From Rhodococcus sp. IEGM 1379 (GTDB taxonomy: Bacteria; Actinomycetota; Actinomycetes; Mycobacteriales; Mycobacteriaceae), in the NCBI RefSeq assembly GCF_030056815.1, contig NZ_JASHKR010000010.1, positions 1 through 64,000 on the forward strand: a stretch of DNA of 64,000 bases, given 5' to 3'. Each line of letters starts with the position of its first letter. The stretch's first letter is position 1. The position numbers were made by a program, and so were the translations under genes. The notes under the pieces are model-generated. The model ran no database searches, was not told the DNA's origin, and saw only the letters and a program-made list of their open reading frames with translations. Positions 43,439 through 53,900 of this stretch are shown piece after piece.

Positions 43439-43618
43439 GGGACCTTCGACGGCTGCCTATCGAAGGACCCGACGAAGTTGCCGACGGGTATGATCTTCAC
43501 AGACGATGTGTTGTCCGGAACACCGACCGCTGCAGGTACTTATACGTTCATTCTCGAAGCTGCTCACGGTGTCAATCCTGATCTGACGCTCACCGTCACC
43601 GTCAATGTCGCCGCAGCT
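43439..43618 (+). pseudogene. Putative-Ig (He_PIG) domain remnant
   Basis: About 60 residues, LPTGMIFTDDVLSGTPTAAGTYTFILEAAHGVNPDLTLTVTVNVA, match the Ig-like He_PIG repeat of secreted or surface proteins. No signal peptide or start belongs to it and the frame soon loses sense. The rest of 43408-43788 holds nothing recognisable. It is probably a fragment of a lost surface protein. Confidence 0.6.
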
Positions 43619-43788
43619 TCGATAGGAGCCTGTGACCTCCGCGGGCCCCACTTCTACGGAAGCTTCTGCGACGCACCGCCTACTTCAGACGTTGCAACGC
43701 TTCAACGTAAAAAGCCGACGCTGGAAGCACGTTTCACCATGATGACGAATACGGCTCGAGATATGTTTCGACGAGCTATTTTGGGTGC

Positions 43789-44871
43789 GTGCTCACAGAC
43801 ACGACGACCCGGACTCCAGCATGGCGCCAGGCAACCTCTCGGAGTGGACAGCGACTCCGGTGGATGACGGTGCTGCTCCTGTGGTCACTCGTGGGTGTTC
43901 CCACATCCGCGGATGCCGCCGTCCCTGCGCCGCACGACGCGATTGCCGCGGACACAGCCGCCGAGTCGGGCACCTTCCGTGCACTGACATACAACATCGC
44001 CGGCCTGCCGGCAGTACTGTCGAGCGCAAAAACAGACCGGCCGTCGAGCACCACCACCATCGGGGCGAGGCTGGGGCCCTACGACGTGGTGAACGTGCAA
44101 GAGGATTTCAATTACCACGCCTTTCTCTACGCTGCCGCCGGGCACCCGTACCGAACACCGACCAGCGGCGGGGCCGGGTTCGGCAGCGGCCTGAATACCT
44201 TGTCCATGCTCCCGCTCGAGGGTCCGACGCGAGTGAGCTGGGAGGCTTGCTGGATCGGCAGCGGTGACTGCTTGACGCCCAAGGGCTTCACGTTCACCCG
44301 GATCCACCCGGCAGACGATGTGATCATCGACGTCTACAACCTGCACACCGACGCCGGATCCGACTCCCCGGACATGACGGCCCGCGCAAACAACCTGGAC
44401 CAACTCACCCGCTTCATCGCCGCGCGGCCCGCCGGCAACGCCGTCGTCGTCATGGGAGACACCAATAGTCGGTACACCCGATCCGGGGACTCCATCGCCG
44501 AATTCGCCGCGGCAAACGGCCTGCGTGATGTGTGGGTGGATCTGGTCAGGGACGGCCAGCCCCCAGCGAAGGGCGAGCCCGCACTACTTTGCGACGAGAC
44601 CGCACCGACCGTCGACTGCGAAACCGTGGACAAAGTCTTCTACCGTAGTGGCGATCACGTCACCCTCGGGGCGACCGGATATCGCAACGCCCACACCGAA
44701 TTCGCCACCGAGGACAGCATGCCCCTGTCCGATCATTTCCCGATTGCGGTCGACTTCGCCTGGTCTTGCACCGGAACCTGTGTGTCCGGCAACGACACTG
44801 GGCCAATCGGGGCGGAAGGAATGGGCTCGTCGTCGTCCTCGTCGAAGTCAGCAACTCCTCGCTTCCAGTAG
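43789..44871 (+). CDS. Secreted endonuclease/exonuclease/phosphatase family protein
   Basis: A 360-residue exported protein of the DNase I/sphingomyelinase fold. The hydrophobic signal is MTVLLLWSLVGVPTSADAA. Fold motifs are LTYNIAGLP, VVNVQEDFNYH, DVYNLHTDAG, VVMGDTNSRYT and the C-terminal SDHFPIAVDF with the catalytic Asp-His pair. Metal-dependent phosphodiesterase activity on nucleic acid or phospholipid head groups is likely. GTG 43789 or ATG 43864 could be the start. The last ~45 residues (after VDFAWSCTG) are low-complexity and overlap the oppositely oriented reductase gene by 139 bp. Confidence 0.8.
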   Translation: MLTDTTTRTPAWRQATSRSGQRLRWMTVLLLWSLVGVPTSADAAVPAPHDAIAADTAAESGTFRALTYNIAGLPAVLSSAKTDRPSSTTTIGARLGPYDVVNVQEDFNYHAFLYAAAGHPYRTPTSGGAGFGSGLNTLSMLPLEGPTRVSWEACWIGSGDCLTPKGFTFTRIHPADDVIIDVYNLHTDAGSDSPDMTARANNLDQLTRFIAARPAGNAVVVMGDTNSRYTRSGDSIAEFAAANGLRDVWVDLVRDGQPPAKGEPALLCDETAPTVDCETVDKVFYRSGDHVTLGATGYRNAHTEFATEDSMPLSDHFPIAVDFAWSCTGTCVSGNDTGPIGAEGMGSSSSSSKSATPRFQ

Positions 44872-45665
44872 CCGGTGATCAAGTGGTCACCGGCGCTCAA
44901 TCCGAGCTCGTCGCGTACGAACCGTCGGATCGACTTGAGGCTCGTGGCCTCACCCGACACCCAGGCGTAGATGCGCTCGCCTTCCGGCACGGACACCGTT
45001 CGAACTGCACGCTCGAGCAGGTCGGAATGCCCAGCCGGAACGTCGCCGCGGTGCAACCACCGAACCTCGACGCCCTCGGGAGCGGCCAGTTCGATCTGCT
45101 GCGACGCATCGGTGACCTCGATAAACGCCCATCCCACGGAGGCTTCCGGAAGCATCTCCAACCAACGAGCAATAGCAGGCAACGCGGTGATGTCGCCGGC
45201 CAGTAGGTAGCGGTCGTACGTCCACGGAACGACGACGCCACCAGGCGGACCCGCCACGTGAACCCGGGTTCCGGGAGTTGCCGCAATGGCCCAGTCAGAG
45301 GCGAACCCGCCGGAGTGGAGCGCGAAGTCGAGGTCCAACTCCCCCAGGTCGGCGTCGTACCTCCGTACGGTGTATTCACGTGAAATGGGAAGTGGGCGAG
45401 GCCACTTCAGACCGTTGCCATCACGCTGCGGCAAACGTACGGTGCCGTCGGCATCCGGGTACACCAGCCGTACGTGCTCGTCGGGGGCGTGCGATTCGAA
45501 GCCCGCCAATTCAGGGCCAACCAACGTCAGGCGCAGCAACCCGGAACCGACCATGGCACTGCGAACAACTTCGAGTTCGCGAATACCGATGGGGTACGGC
45601 ACTTTTACGCCGCTGGCGCCGGCCCGAACTTCGGCGATGGTCGCGAGGTGATCTCCTCGGTTCAT
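44733..45665 (-). CDS. Siderophore-interacting protein (ferric-siderophore reductase)
   Basis: A 310-residue FAD/NADPH reductase of the ViuB/SIP type. The FAD-binding beta-barrel includes REYTVRRYD and DFALHSGGFASDWA. The NADPH-side SIP domain includes YLLAGDITALPAIARWLE, YAWVSGEATSLKSIRRFVRDELG and the closing ITGYWKRG. It releases iron from the imported siderophore by reduction. Last gene of the NRPS operon; its ATG overlaps the exporter's stop. The ~40-residue tail after GYWKRG is acidic/Pro-rich and lies in the convergent overlap. Confidence 0.92.
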   Translation of the reverse strand: MNRGDHLATIAEVRAGASGVKVPYPIGIRELEVVRSAMVGSGLLRLTLVGPELAGFESHAPDEHVRLVYPDADGTVRLPQRDGNGLKWPRPLPISREYTVRRYDADLGELDLDFALHSGGFASDWAIAATPGTRVHVAGPPGGVVVPWTYDRYLLAGDITALPAIARWLEMLPEASVGWAFIEVTDASQQIELAAPEGVEVRWLHRGDVPAGHSDLLERAVRTVSVPEGERIYAWVSGEATSLKSIRRFVRDELGLSAGDHLITGYWKRGVADFDEDDDEPIPSAPIGPVSLPDTQVPVQDQAKSTAIGK

Positions 45666-46963
45666 GAACTGCCTTCCTTTTCCTGCTGTGCCGTGCCTAC
45701 CGGCTCCGGACTTTCACGAAGATCCACTTCGACAACTTCCGACGTTGCCCGCCGTACCGAACCGAGCGTCCCGAGAAGCACCAACCCCAGAGCCGAACCG
45801 GCAATACCCAAGGCCAACAGTGCAGTTCCCGGTTCCAGCCACTGCCCGAGGAATCCGGCTGCCATCGACCCGATGGCAGTACCTGTGACGGCTTGCACCA
45901 TCCACAGACTCGACACTCGGCCGCGAAGTTCGTCGGGTGTGTTCTGTTGGAGTACCGCAAATCTCAGAATATCGTTGAGCGCTCGTCCGAGCCCGAAGCC
46001 TGCGAGACCCAGGAATGCGAGAACCGCAGCACCCGACGCCCCGAGAACTATAAGCCCGACCGGCATGAAGGCGACCGAAATCAGCATGGCCGCACCGTTG
46101 CGGTGAACACGTCCGGTCCATCCACTGGTCAACGACCCGATAACAGCGCCCACCGCAGGCGCTGCGTAGAGCAGACCCAGCATCGTGGGCCCGCCGCCGA
46201 GCACCTGATCGACAAAAGCCGGAAGTAGCACCATCGGCCCACTGACGAACATGACCAACAGTCCGCTGATCAGGATCCCCCGAATGACGGTATGGCTGCC
46301 CGCAAACTTCACCCCTGATACAAGAGCTCGAATTGGGCTCTCATGATCAGTTCCCGGCGCCGGGGCCGGGCCGACTGCCTGGAACAACGTGACAGTTCCG
46401 GCCGTGGCCGCTGCGGCTACGAAGTACGTAAAAGGAATGCCTCCGGCAGCGATGATCACGCCGGCGACAGCCGGCGCGATCATCGTCCCGATATCGGTGG
46501 TCAGCGCCACCAGTGCGCCGGCTGCCGCCATCTTGTTGCGCGGCAACAACGTCGGCATCAATGCCATCAGCGCCGAACTACTGATACCGCCGGCCAATCC
46601 GTCGATCGCCGCTGCGACGTAGATGACCCACATCGACGGATGCGTCAGTAGCGCATTGCATCCGAGAATGATAAATCCGAGACCCGCAGCGCTGCGGGCC
46701 AATTGGATGGTGCGTCGCCGATCGTATCGATCGGCGAGCACACCGCCGAACAGGCTACCGAAGAACATCGCGACAGCCATCGCGGTGGAAACTCCGGCAA
46801 CCTGCAAGGTTGACTTGGTGAGCTGGTACGTCTGCGCGGGAACTGCTACGACGAGCAGGCCGATCCCGAGCAGCGAGATCAATCGTGCGGAAAAGGCGTA
46901 CCGGAAGGGACGGCTGGTCCGCAATGGTGAAACATCGATCACCAGCCCACCGAGTCGGGTCAT
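45662..46963 (-). CDS. MFS transporter, EntS-like siderophore exporter
   Basis: A 433-residue major facilitator protein with about twelve hydrophobic helices and the loop motif GGVLADRYDRRRTIQLA between helices 2 and 3. Length and pattern (for example TSGWTGRVHRNGAAMLIS, RFAVLQQNTPDELRGRVSSLW) match the MFS_3/EntS group that exports catecholate siderophores. Start and stop overlap neighbouring genes by 4 nt each. In this operon the natural role is export of the NRPS product. Confidence 0.9.
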   Translation of the reverse strand: MTRLGGLVIDVSPLRTSRPFRYAFSARLISLLGIGLLVVAVPAQTYQLTKSTLQVAGVSTAMAVAMFFGSLFGGVLADRYDRRRTIQLARSAAGLGFIILGCNALLTHPSMWVIYVAAAIDGLAGGISSSALMALMPTLLPRNKMAAAGALVALTTDIGTMIAPAVAGVIIAAGGIPFTYFVAAAATAGTVTLFQAVGPAPAPGTDHESPIRALVSGVKFAGSHTVIRGILISGLLVMFVSGPMVLLPAFVDQVLGGGPTMLGLLYAAPAVGAVIGSLTSGWTGRVHRNGAAMLISVAFMPVGLIVLGASGAAVLAFLGLAGFGLGRALNDILRFAVLQQNTPDELRGRVSSLWMVQAVTGTAIGSMAAGFLGQWLEPGTALLALGIAGSALGLVLLGTLGSVRRATSEVVEVDLRESPEPVGTAQQEKEGSS

Positions 46964-47973
46964 CCGAAGGTCTGACCGATCAGGTCGAGAGTCGCCATTG
47001 CGCCGTCGTAGTCAGGACGGTAGCTGGTGGCGGGGAGCTCGAACGTCGTACCGGCCTTGAAGGACGGCAACTGCGAGTACAGCGGATCTGCAGCAAGTTC
47101 CGCCATCGGACGTCCGGACACCGGAATGACAAACGCGACAGGCGCGTCGGCAACCTGCGACAGCAGTTCCGGGCTGACCTCGAACGAGTCACCCGAACCG
47201 AAGAGCTGCGGGTTACCAGCCTTGGTCATGACGTCGTCGGCAACAAACCCGAGCTCGCTGAGCATGGCGGGCAGGGCTGCCGTCGGCGGCACGAGGTACG
47301 GCTTGTTGTTGGCAAGCGAGAGGATGTAGACGACGTTTCCGGCCGGAATCTTGATCTTGCCCTTGACGTCTTTGACCTTGGCATCGTAGGCGGCCATGAG
47401 GGCGGGAACCTGATCGGAACGGCCCGCTGCGTCTGCGACGATCTCGAGCTGCTTGTCCCAAGCCGCGACGGTCCGCGGGACCAGAACTGTCGGTGCAATA
47501 GCTGTGAGCTTGTCGTAAAGTTCCTCGGCCTGGACAGAAGTAACACCCTGTCCACCACCGATGATCAGGTCAGGGTTGGCTGCGGCAACGGCCTCGACGC
47601 TGAGCTGCTCACCAGCGGGAAGTTCCGTGGTGCCCTGTTTCTTGGCTGCATCCGACCATGCCGGCGGGAATCCACCCTCGAGGTTGGTCACGCCGAGGAC
47701 ACGGGTATCGGTGGCAACCACCGGAGCGTCGAGAGCGTAGAGGTAACCGGCGAGTCCGCCGCTGAGCACCACGATGCGCTCAGCGGAAGCCGGCACGGTG
47801 ACGGCTCCCTTGTCAGTTTGGACTACGCGCGTCGTGGGCTCATCTGCCTTGGCAGGTTCGTCCGACGACGCACTGCTGCACCCGACCATCGCCATGAGTG
47901 CGACGATCATCAGTCCCGCGATAGCGGCGGGACGTCGCCTACTCCGTGTCGCGAACGGTGGTGTGGACTTCAT
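46960..47973 (-). CDS. Ferric-siderophore ABC transporter substrate-binding lipoprotein
   Basis: A 337-residue FecB/FepB-type binding lipoprotein. Its signal ends in MAMVGC, followed by a Ser/Asp/Glu-rich linker. The two-lobe binding fold starts [23 protein letters not shown] and includes [31 protein letters not shown]. It captures the ferric siderophore outside the membrane. Its ATG overlaps the NRPS stop, so synthesis and uptake are coupled. No permease for it lies in the window. Confidence 0.9.
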   Translation of the reverse strand: MKSTPPFATRSRRRPAAIAGLMIVALMAMVGCSSASSDEPAKADEPTTRVVQTDKGAVTVPASAERIVVLSGGLAGYLYALDAPVVATDTRVLGVTNLEGGFPPAWSDAAKKQGTTELPAGEQLSVEAVAAANPDLIIGGGQGVTSVQAEELYDKLTAIAPTVLVPRTVAAWDKQLEIVADAAGRSDQVPALMAAYDAKVKDVKGKIKIPAGNVVYILSLANNKPYLVPPTAALPAMLSELGFVADDVMTKAGNPQLFGSGDSFEVSPELLSQVADAPVAFVIPVSGRPMAELAADPLYSQLPSFKAGTTFELPATSYRPDYDGAMATLDLIGQTFG

Positions 47974-50900
47974 TTTTTATCTCCCATTGTGTTTCTCACT
48001 GTGTTTCCCACTGTGTGGTCTGTGTGCGGCGACAAAGCAAGATGTGTCGCAAGTTCGGCAACTGTCGGATGCGCCATCAATATCCCGACGCCGACGGTGA
48101 TCGCGAGGTCGTGTTCGACCTCGCCGACCAAGTGCATCGCCCGTAGCGAATCGCCACCGAGATCAAAGAAGCTCTCCTCCGGGTTCACGGTTTCGACGCC
48201 GAGAACGCGCGCAAAGACCTGGCACAGTTGCCTTTCGGCGTCTGTGCGCGGCGCCCGTGCCGCCTCGCGCGGCGGGGGCGCCGGCAATGCCGCCCGGTCC
48301 AGTTTTCCGTTCGGGGTCAACGGGATCGAGTCCACCGTGACGATATCGGACGGAACCAGATGCGCCGGAACACGTTCGCGCAAGTACGGCCGAAGATCAC
48401 CAGGCGCACAACCGGCTTCGGGAATCACATATCCGATCAGACGTGGCGCCGTACCGTTCTCGCTGCGAACCGTTGCCGCCGCGCGAAGCACTCCGGGGCA
48501 CGCGGTGAGCGCTGCTTCCACTTCACCCAACTCGATTCGAATCCCTCGAATCTTCACCTGATGATCTGCGCGGCCCCGGTATTCGAGTTCACCGTCCCGG
48601 CGCCGCAGAACCATGTCGCCCGTTCGATACATGCGCCCACCCAGTACGTGCGGATCGGCGACAAACACCGAGGACGTCAGCGCGGTTCGGTGAAGATAAC
48701 CCAGAGCCGTGCCGTCACCGGACAAGTACAACTCCCCCGCTGCTCCAACGGGAACTTCACGCAGACCCGAATCAAGCACTCGCGCATAAGCATTACGCAC
48801 TGGTCGGCCGAGGCACGGCGTGGCGCTTCCCTGCACGGGCGACCCCATCGCATTGATCGTGAACTCGGTCGGTCCGTACAAGTCGTAGCCGTCGACGCCC
48901 TCCTGATCGCGCAATCGTGACCACAATTCCGCGGGCACGGCTTCTCCGCCGAGCATGACCAGCGCTGGGGTTCGTTCACCGTCCAGGAGACCCGCTGCCA
49001 TCAATTCCCGTGCATACGACGGCGTCACGTTCACCACGTCGATGCCGACGTCACGGTAGTGCTTGACCAGCGACCCCGGATCCAAGCGGGCCTGCTCGTC
49101 GATCACGTGAACTTCATGGCCGGCAAGCAGCCAGAACAGTTCTTCCCAGGACATATCGAACGAGAACGACACCGTATGCGCAATGCGCAGACGTCCGGCC
49201 TTCTTCTCGGTGGGAGTAAAAATTTCGGCCTTGTGGTTGTGATACATCGTGGTCAAGCCGCGGTGACCCACCACAACGCCCTTGGGTTTGCCGGTACTAC
49301 CGGACGTGTAGATGACGTACGCAGGTTGATCCGCCGTCGTCGGTCCACCGACCGCTGACTCGGAGACAACCGGTGCGTCGACTCGCCCGTCGAGCACGTC
49401 CGACACACCCGGCGTGTCGATGACTACGCACGGATATCCTTCCGGGGTAACAACATCACGCTGCTCATCGGTCGTGATCGCCAGCGCCGCATTGCTGTCC
49501 TCGATCAACTCGCGCAATCGCGCCGGCGGATGTGCCAGGTCCAGCGGAAGGTATGCGGCTCCGGTCCGCATGACGGCAAAGATCGCGACAACATGGTCTG
49601 CAGTACGCGGAAGAGCCAGCGCCACAACGCTGGACGGACCTGCACCCGCCCAAGCCAGGATCCGTGCCAACCGATCAACACGAGTGTTCATCTCTGCGGC
49701 GCTCAGTGTGACGTCGCCGAAAACAAGCGCGGTCGCGTCCGGTGTCGCCAGCGCTCGCTCCCGCAGTAGCGCGTCGACGCTGCCGCCGGGCTCGCTGGGA
49801 AGTGGCATCCGGACACGAGGCGGCGCGAACTCGACGGGGGTGCCCGAAAGCGGAACAGCGGTATCGGCAACCGTCACATCGGAACTCGCGATCAGTTCGA
49901 GGATCGCGACGGTTCTGGCCAGCAGGTCCCGTGCAACGTCGGCGGGAACCAGATCGGGCCGGTTCTCCAGTACGAGCGACATCGAGGCGTCACCAATTCC
50001 GTGCTCTCGAACTGCGGGATCAACATCCAATGTAAGCGCGTAGTGAGTACCGTCCACTGCATCGAAATCCACGATTCCGCTGCGCTCGAACGTGTTCCGA
50101 CGTCCCTGTTCATCACGCGGGGTATTGCGGAAGACGTAGAGCGTGTCGAACAGCGCCGCAAACCCTGCGGCGCGCTGAACATCGCCGAGACCGAGATGGT
50201 GATGTTCGAGCATGGACCCTTGTTCACGGAACAGGCGACCGAGCAGTTCCGGAATCCTCTCCCCGGGCCGCACCTGAACACGCACCGGAATGGTGTTGAG
50301 CGCCAATCCCACCATCCGATCGGCGCCGTCCACATCAGGTGAGCGTCCGGACACCGTCGAACCGAAAACGACGTCGTCGCGGCCCGTCACCGCGCGCAAT
50401 GCCAAGCCCCAGGCAGCGGAGACAACGGTGGACAGTGTTACGCCGCTACGGCGGGCAAGGTCCCGAACAGCGTGGGTAGTGCTCGGTTCCAACAGAACTC
50501 GGGTGAATACCGGAAGCGGCGCGCTTCCGCCGGAGCCGATACCGCCCAGGAGCGTCGGCTGCTCGAGGTCTGCCAGATAATTCTTCCATGCCGACAACGC
50601 CTCCGCGCGATCTGTTTCTGCGAGCCATCGCAGGTGGTCACGGAAATCGGCGGGTTCATCCAGCGCTGTGTCCAGGCGAACCGGATCGGTGCCCTGCGAA
50701 CGCGCGAACTCGTACAGTGCAAACAGTTCCGAATACATCAATGTCTGTGACCAACCATCGGTCAGCAGGTGATGCTGTGTAAAGACGAGGTGCGCTCCCC
50801 CACCCGGTAGCCACACCAGGACCATCCGGATGAGCGGCGGAGCACTCAAATCGAAGAGTGTGCCGAACTCTGCCTCGTCCAAAGTCTGGACCACAGAATC

Positions 50901-53900
50901 CAGTTCATCAGTGGCAACACCGGTGAGATCCACTTCGCGGAACGGCATCGCGGCAGCTTGCGGAACGAACTGGACCGGCGCATCGAAGCCGGCGTGTGTG
51001 AATCCTGCGCGCAGATTCGGGTAGCGACGCAACAGTGCATCGCCTGCCGCGCGCAATGCGGACGCATCCACCGCGGCGTCCGCGGAAAACTCGAACCGTG
51101 GCTGCATGTGATATGCGTCGGTACCACTTGCCCCGTCGAGTACCGACTGGAAGTACATGCCCTCCTGCAATGGTCCCAGAGGCAAGACGTCCTGCCAGTC
51201 CGGACTGAGGGAATCGAGACTTGCCCGACGATCGGCGTCCACTGTCACCAACGGACGGCGAATCTGATCCGGCGCAGATTCCGGCAGTGCCTTACGGTCG
51301 ATCTTTCCGTTGAGCGTCAACGGAAGTGAGTCCAGAACCGTGATCGTCTGCGGCACCATGTGCTCGGGCAGGAGAAGGGCAACTTCCTTGCGGACCAGCA
51401 CCGAATCGAGGACCGAGCCTCCGCCAGGAACCACGTATCCGTGCAGACTGCCCGTTCCGGCCGCGTCCACCCGGACGGTGGCCGCGGCACGGGACACGCC
51501 GCTCACCGCGTTCAGCGCACCTTCAACCTCACCGAGTTCGATGCGGAAACCACGAACCTTGACCTGATCATCTGCGCGGCGCAAGAAGTGGAGCACTCCC
51601 AGGCGGCGTCGCACCAGGTCACCCGTGCGATACAGGCGTGCGCCCGGCACACTCGGATCAGCCACGAACCGCGCGACCGTGAGATCCGGCCGGTTCAGGT
51701 ATCCGCGCACAACCTGGGTGCCACCCAGATACAGCTCGCCGGCAACACCTTCCGGAACCTCGCGCAGGTCGTCGTCCAGAACTCGCACGTGAACATCGCT
51801 CCACGGTCGCCCGATTGTGACCCGAGCACCGAGTGCCAGCACAGCTGACGTCGCCCACACGGTTGCTTCGGTGGGCCCGTAGACGTTTCGCACAGCCGAG
51901 CTGAACTGCACGAGATTGTCAGCCAGATCCTGCGGGAGCGCTTCTCCGCCCACCAACGCTCGGACCTGACCGAGTTGTTGCACATTTTCGTGTTCTGACA
52001 TCACTCGCCACAGCGACGGTGTTGCCTGCATGACGGTCGCCCCGCTGCCGGTAATCAACTCCAGCAACGCATCCGGATCTCGGACCGTCCGGCGATCGGC
52101 AAGAACGATAGTTGCGCCGGCGGCCAGGGGGCACAGCAATTCCAACGCCGCAATGTCGAACGACACCGTCGTCACAGCAACAATGCGATCACCAGGCCTG
52201 ATCCAGCGGTCCTCGATGACAGTGTCCGTGAATGCCGCGAGGTTTGCCGTGGAGACCATCACGCCCTTGGGTCGTCCTGTCGACCCTGAGGTGTGAATAA
52301 CGTAGGCGAGGTGTTCACCAGCGGGTCGTGGTGCGGGAAGCACAACGCCCGGCGCAGCGAGTTCACCGTCTACCAGAACCATCGCCGGCGCAGCGGGCGG
52401 AAGTTGTCCGGCGACATCAGTACTCGTGAGAACACACACCGGTGCCGCGTCCTCGATCATGAACTCGAGGCGTTCGGCCGGGTAGTCGACATCGAGGGGC
52501 AGATAGACCGCTCCGATGCGTAGAACTGCCAGCAGTCCGGCCACCAGATCCGCCGTCCGGTCCAACGCGACCGCCACTACCTTTTCGGGCCCGGCACCGG
52601 CAGCGACGAGTTCTCGTGCCACCTCGTCCACGCGGGCGGACAGCTCCCGGTAGGTGAGCGTAGAACTGCCGGAAACAACTGCAGTTGCGTTGGGGATGCG
52701 CTCGACCTGCCGTGCAAATAGCAGCGAAATTCCCGCCGGCGCCACCTCACGCCGTGGTGGATCAAAACGCGGTTCACCCTCCGCAAAGAGAAGGTCCGAG
52801 ACGACAACATCGGCGCCCCCATCAAGCACCGACTTCACGCCGTCGAGCATTGCATCCGCGGTGACGGCGTCGAACAACTCGGCGTTGACCGTCAGCCGAA
52901 GTTCAGTTCCGGTATAGACAAATTCGAGGTCGACGTGGTCGTCGGCCAGATGACCGACTCGGGCGGCAAACAAACTGGCGCGGGGCCGGTCCAGGAGGTC
53001 CGCGATGCGATCGAGCGTCACGTCGCCATGCGACAACGCTCCCGAAACTGCATCTCCGACCCGAGCCACAATCTCACCGAAGGTAGGCCTGCCGTTCAGA
53101 TTTATCCGAATCACGTTCTCGGTGTTGTTGTCGACGAGGCCGAGTGCGATGTCGCGGCCGCCACCGAATGCGTTGAGAGTGGTTGCAACGGCCGCGATCA
53201 GTATCCTCTCGTGATCGATCCCAATGCTCAATTGCCGGATGTATGTGTGCGCGCGGTACGCCGTACCTCGCGGTCGGTCGTAGGGAAGGTCCAGTTCGAG
53301 CGGCAAGCCTGCGAGAGCCTTGACCCAGTACTGCTCGTGATCGAGATCGCCCGGAGCGGCGGCAAGACGTACCGACTCCAACTCATCCACGACGGAGGCA
53401 GACGTTGTTACGACGTCCCCGACCGCGAACTTCGAGTAGTCGATCTGTGCCGCAGCAGCGAGTCCGCGCGGTGTCGGAGTATCGAAGACATCGGAGACGA
53501 CGACGCGGATGCCCAGCTTGCGCAGACTTCCCACCAATCGCATCGCAGTCAAAGAATGCCCGCCGAGCGCAAAGAAATTCTCGTCCGGATGCACGCTGGG
53601 AAGTTCCAGCACCGTTACCGCACAACGACACACTGCCTCGAGGACCGCAGGGTCCGCGTCAGCTGGTGCAATACCCGGAGAAGCAATCGGCGCAGGCAGG
53701 GCTGCAACGGTTCGAGCCACCGGAACAACCGTCAGAACCTCGGACGCAGGCGCCATCGGCGCGGTCAGTAGCCCGGTGAGGATCTGACCGAGCCTGGCGA
53801 CAATGCGCTGGGCCATCATGCCGGAAACCGCCGCGGGATCGTGGTACAGCACGAGGTCCAGACCCGTGCTCGGCGGCGCCATCAGAGTCACCGGGTAATG

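Noticed and set aside
46885-48561. 558-codon plus-strand frame across the binding lipoprotein and NRPS end
   Set aside because: It crosses two well-supported minus-strand genes that are linked by a 4-nt overlap; its composition is Arg/His/Cys rich without motifs.
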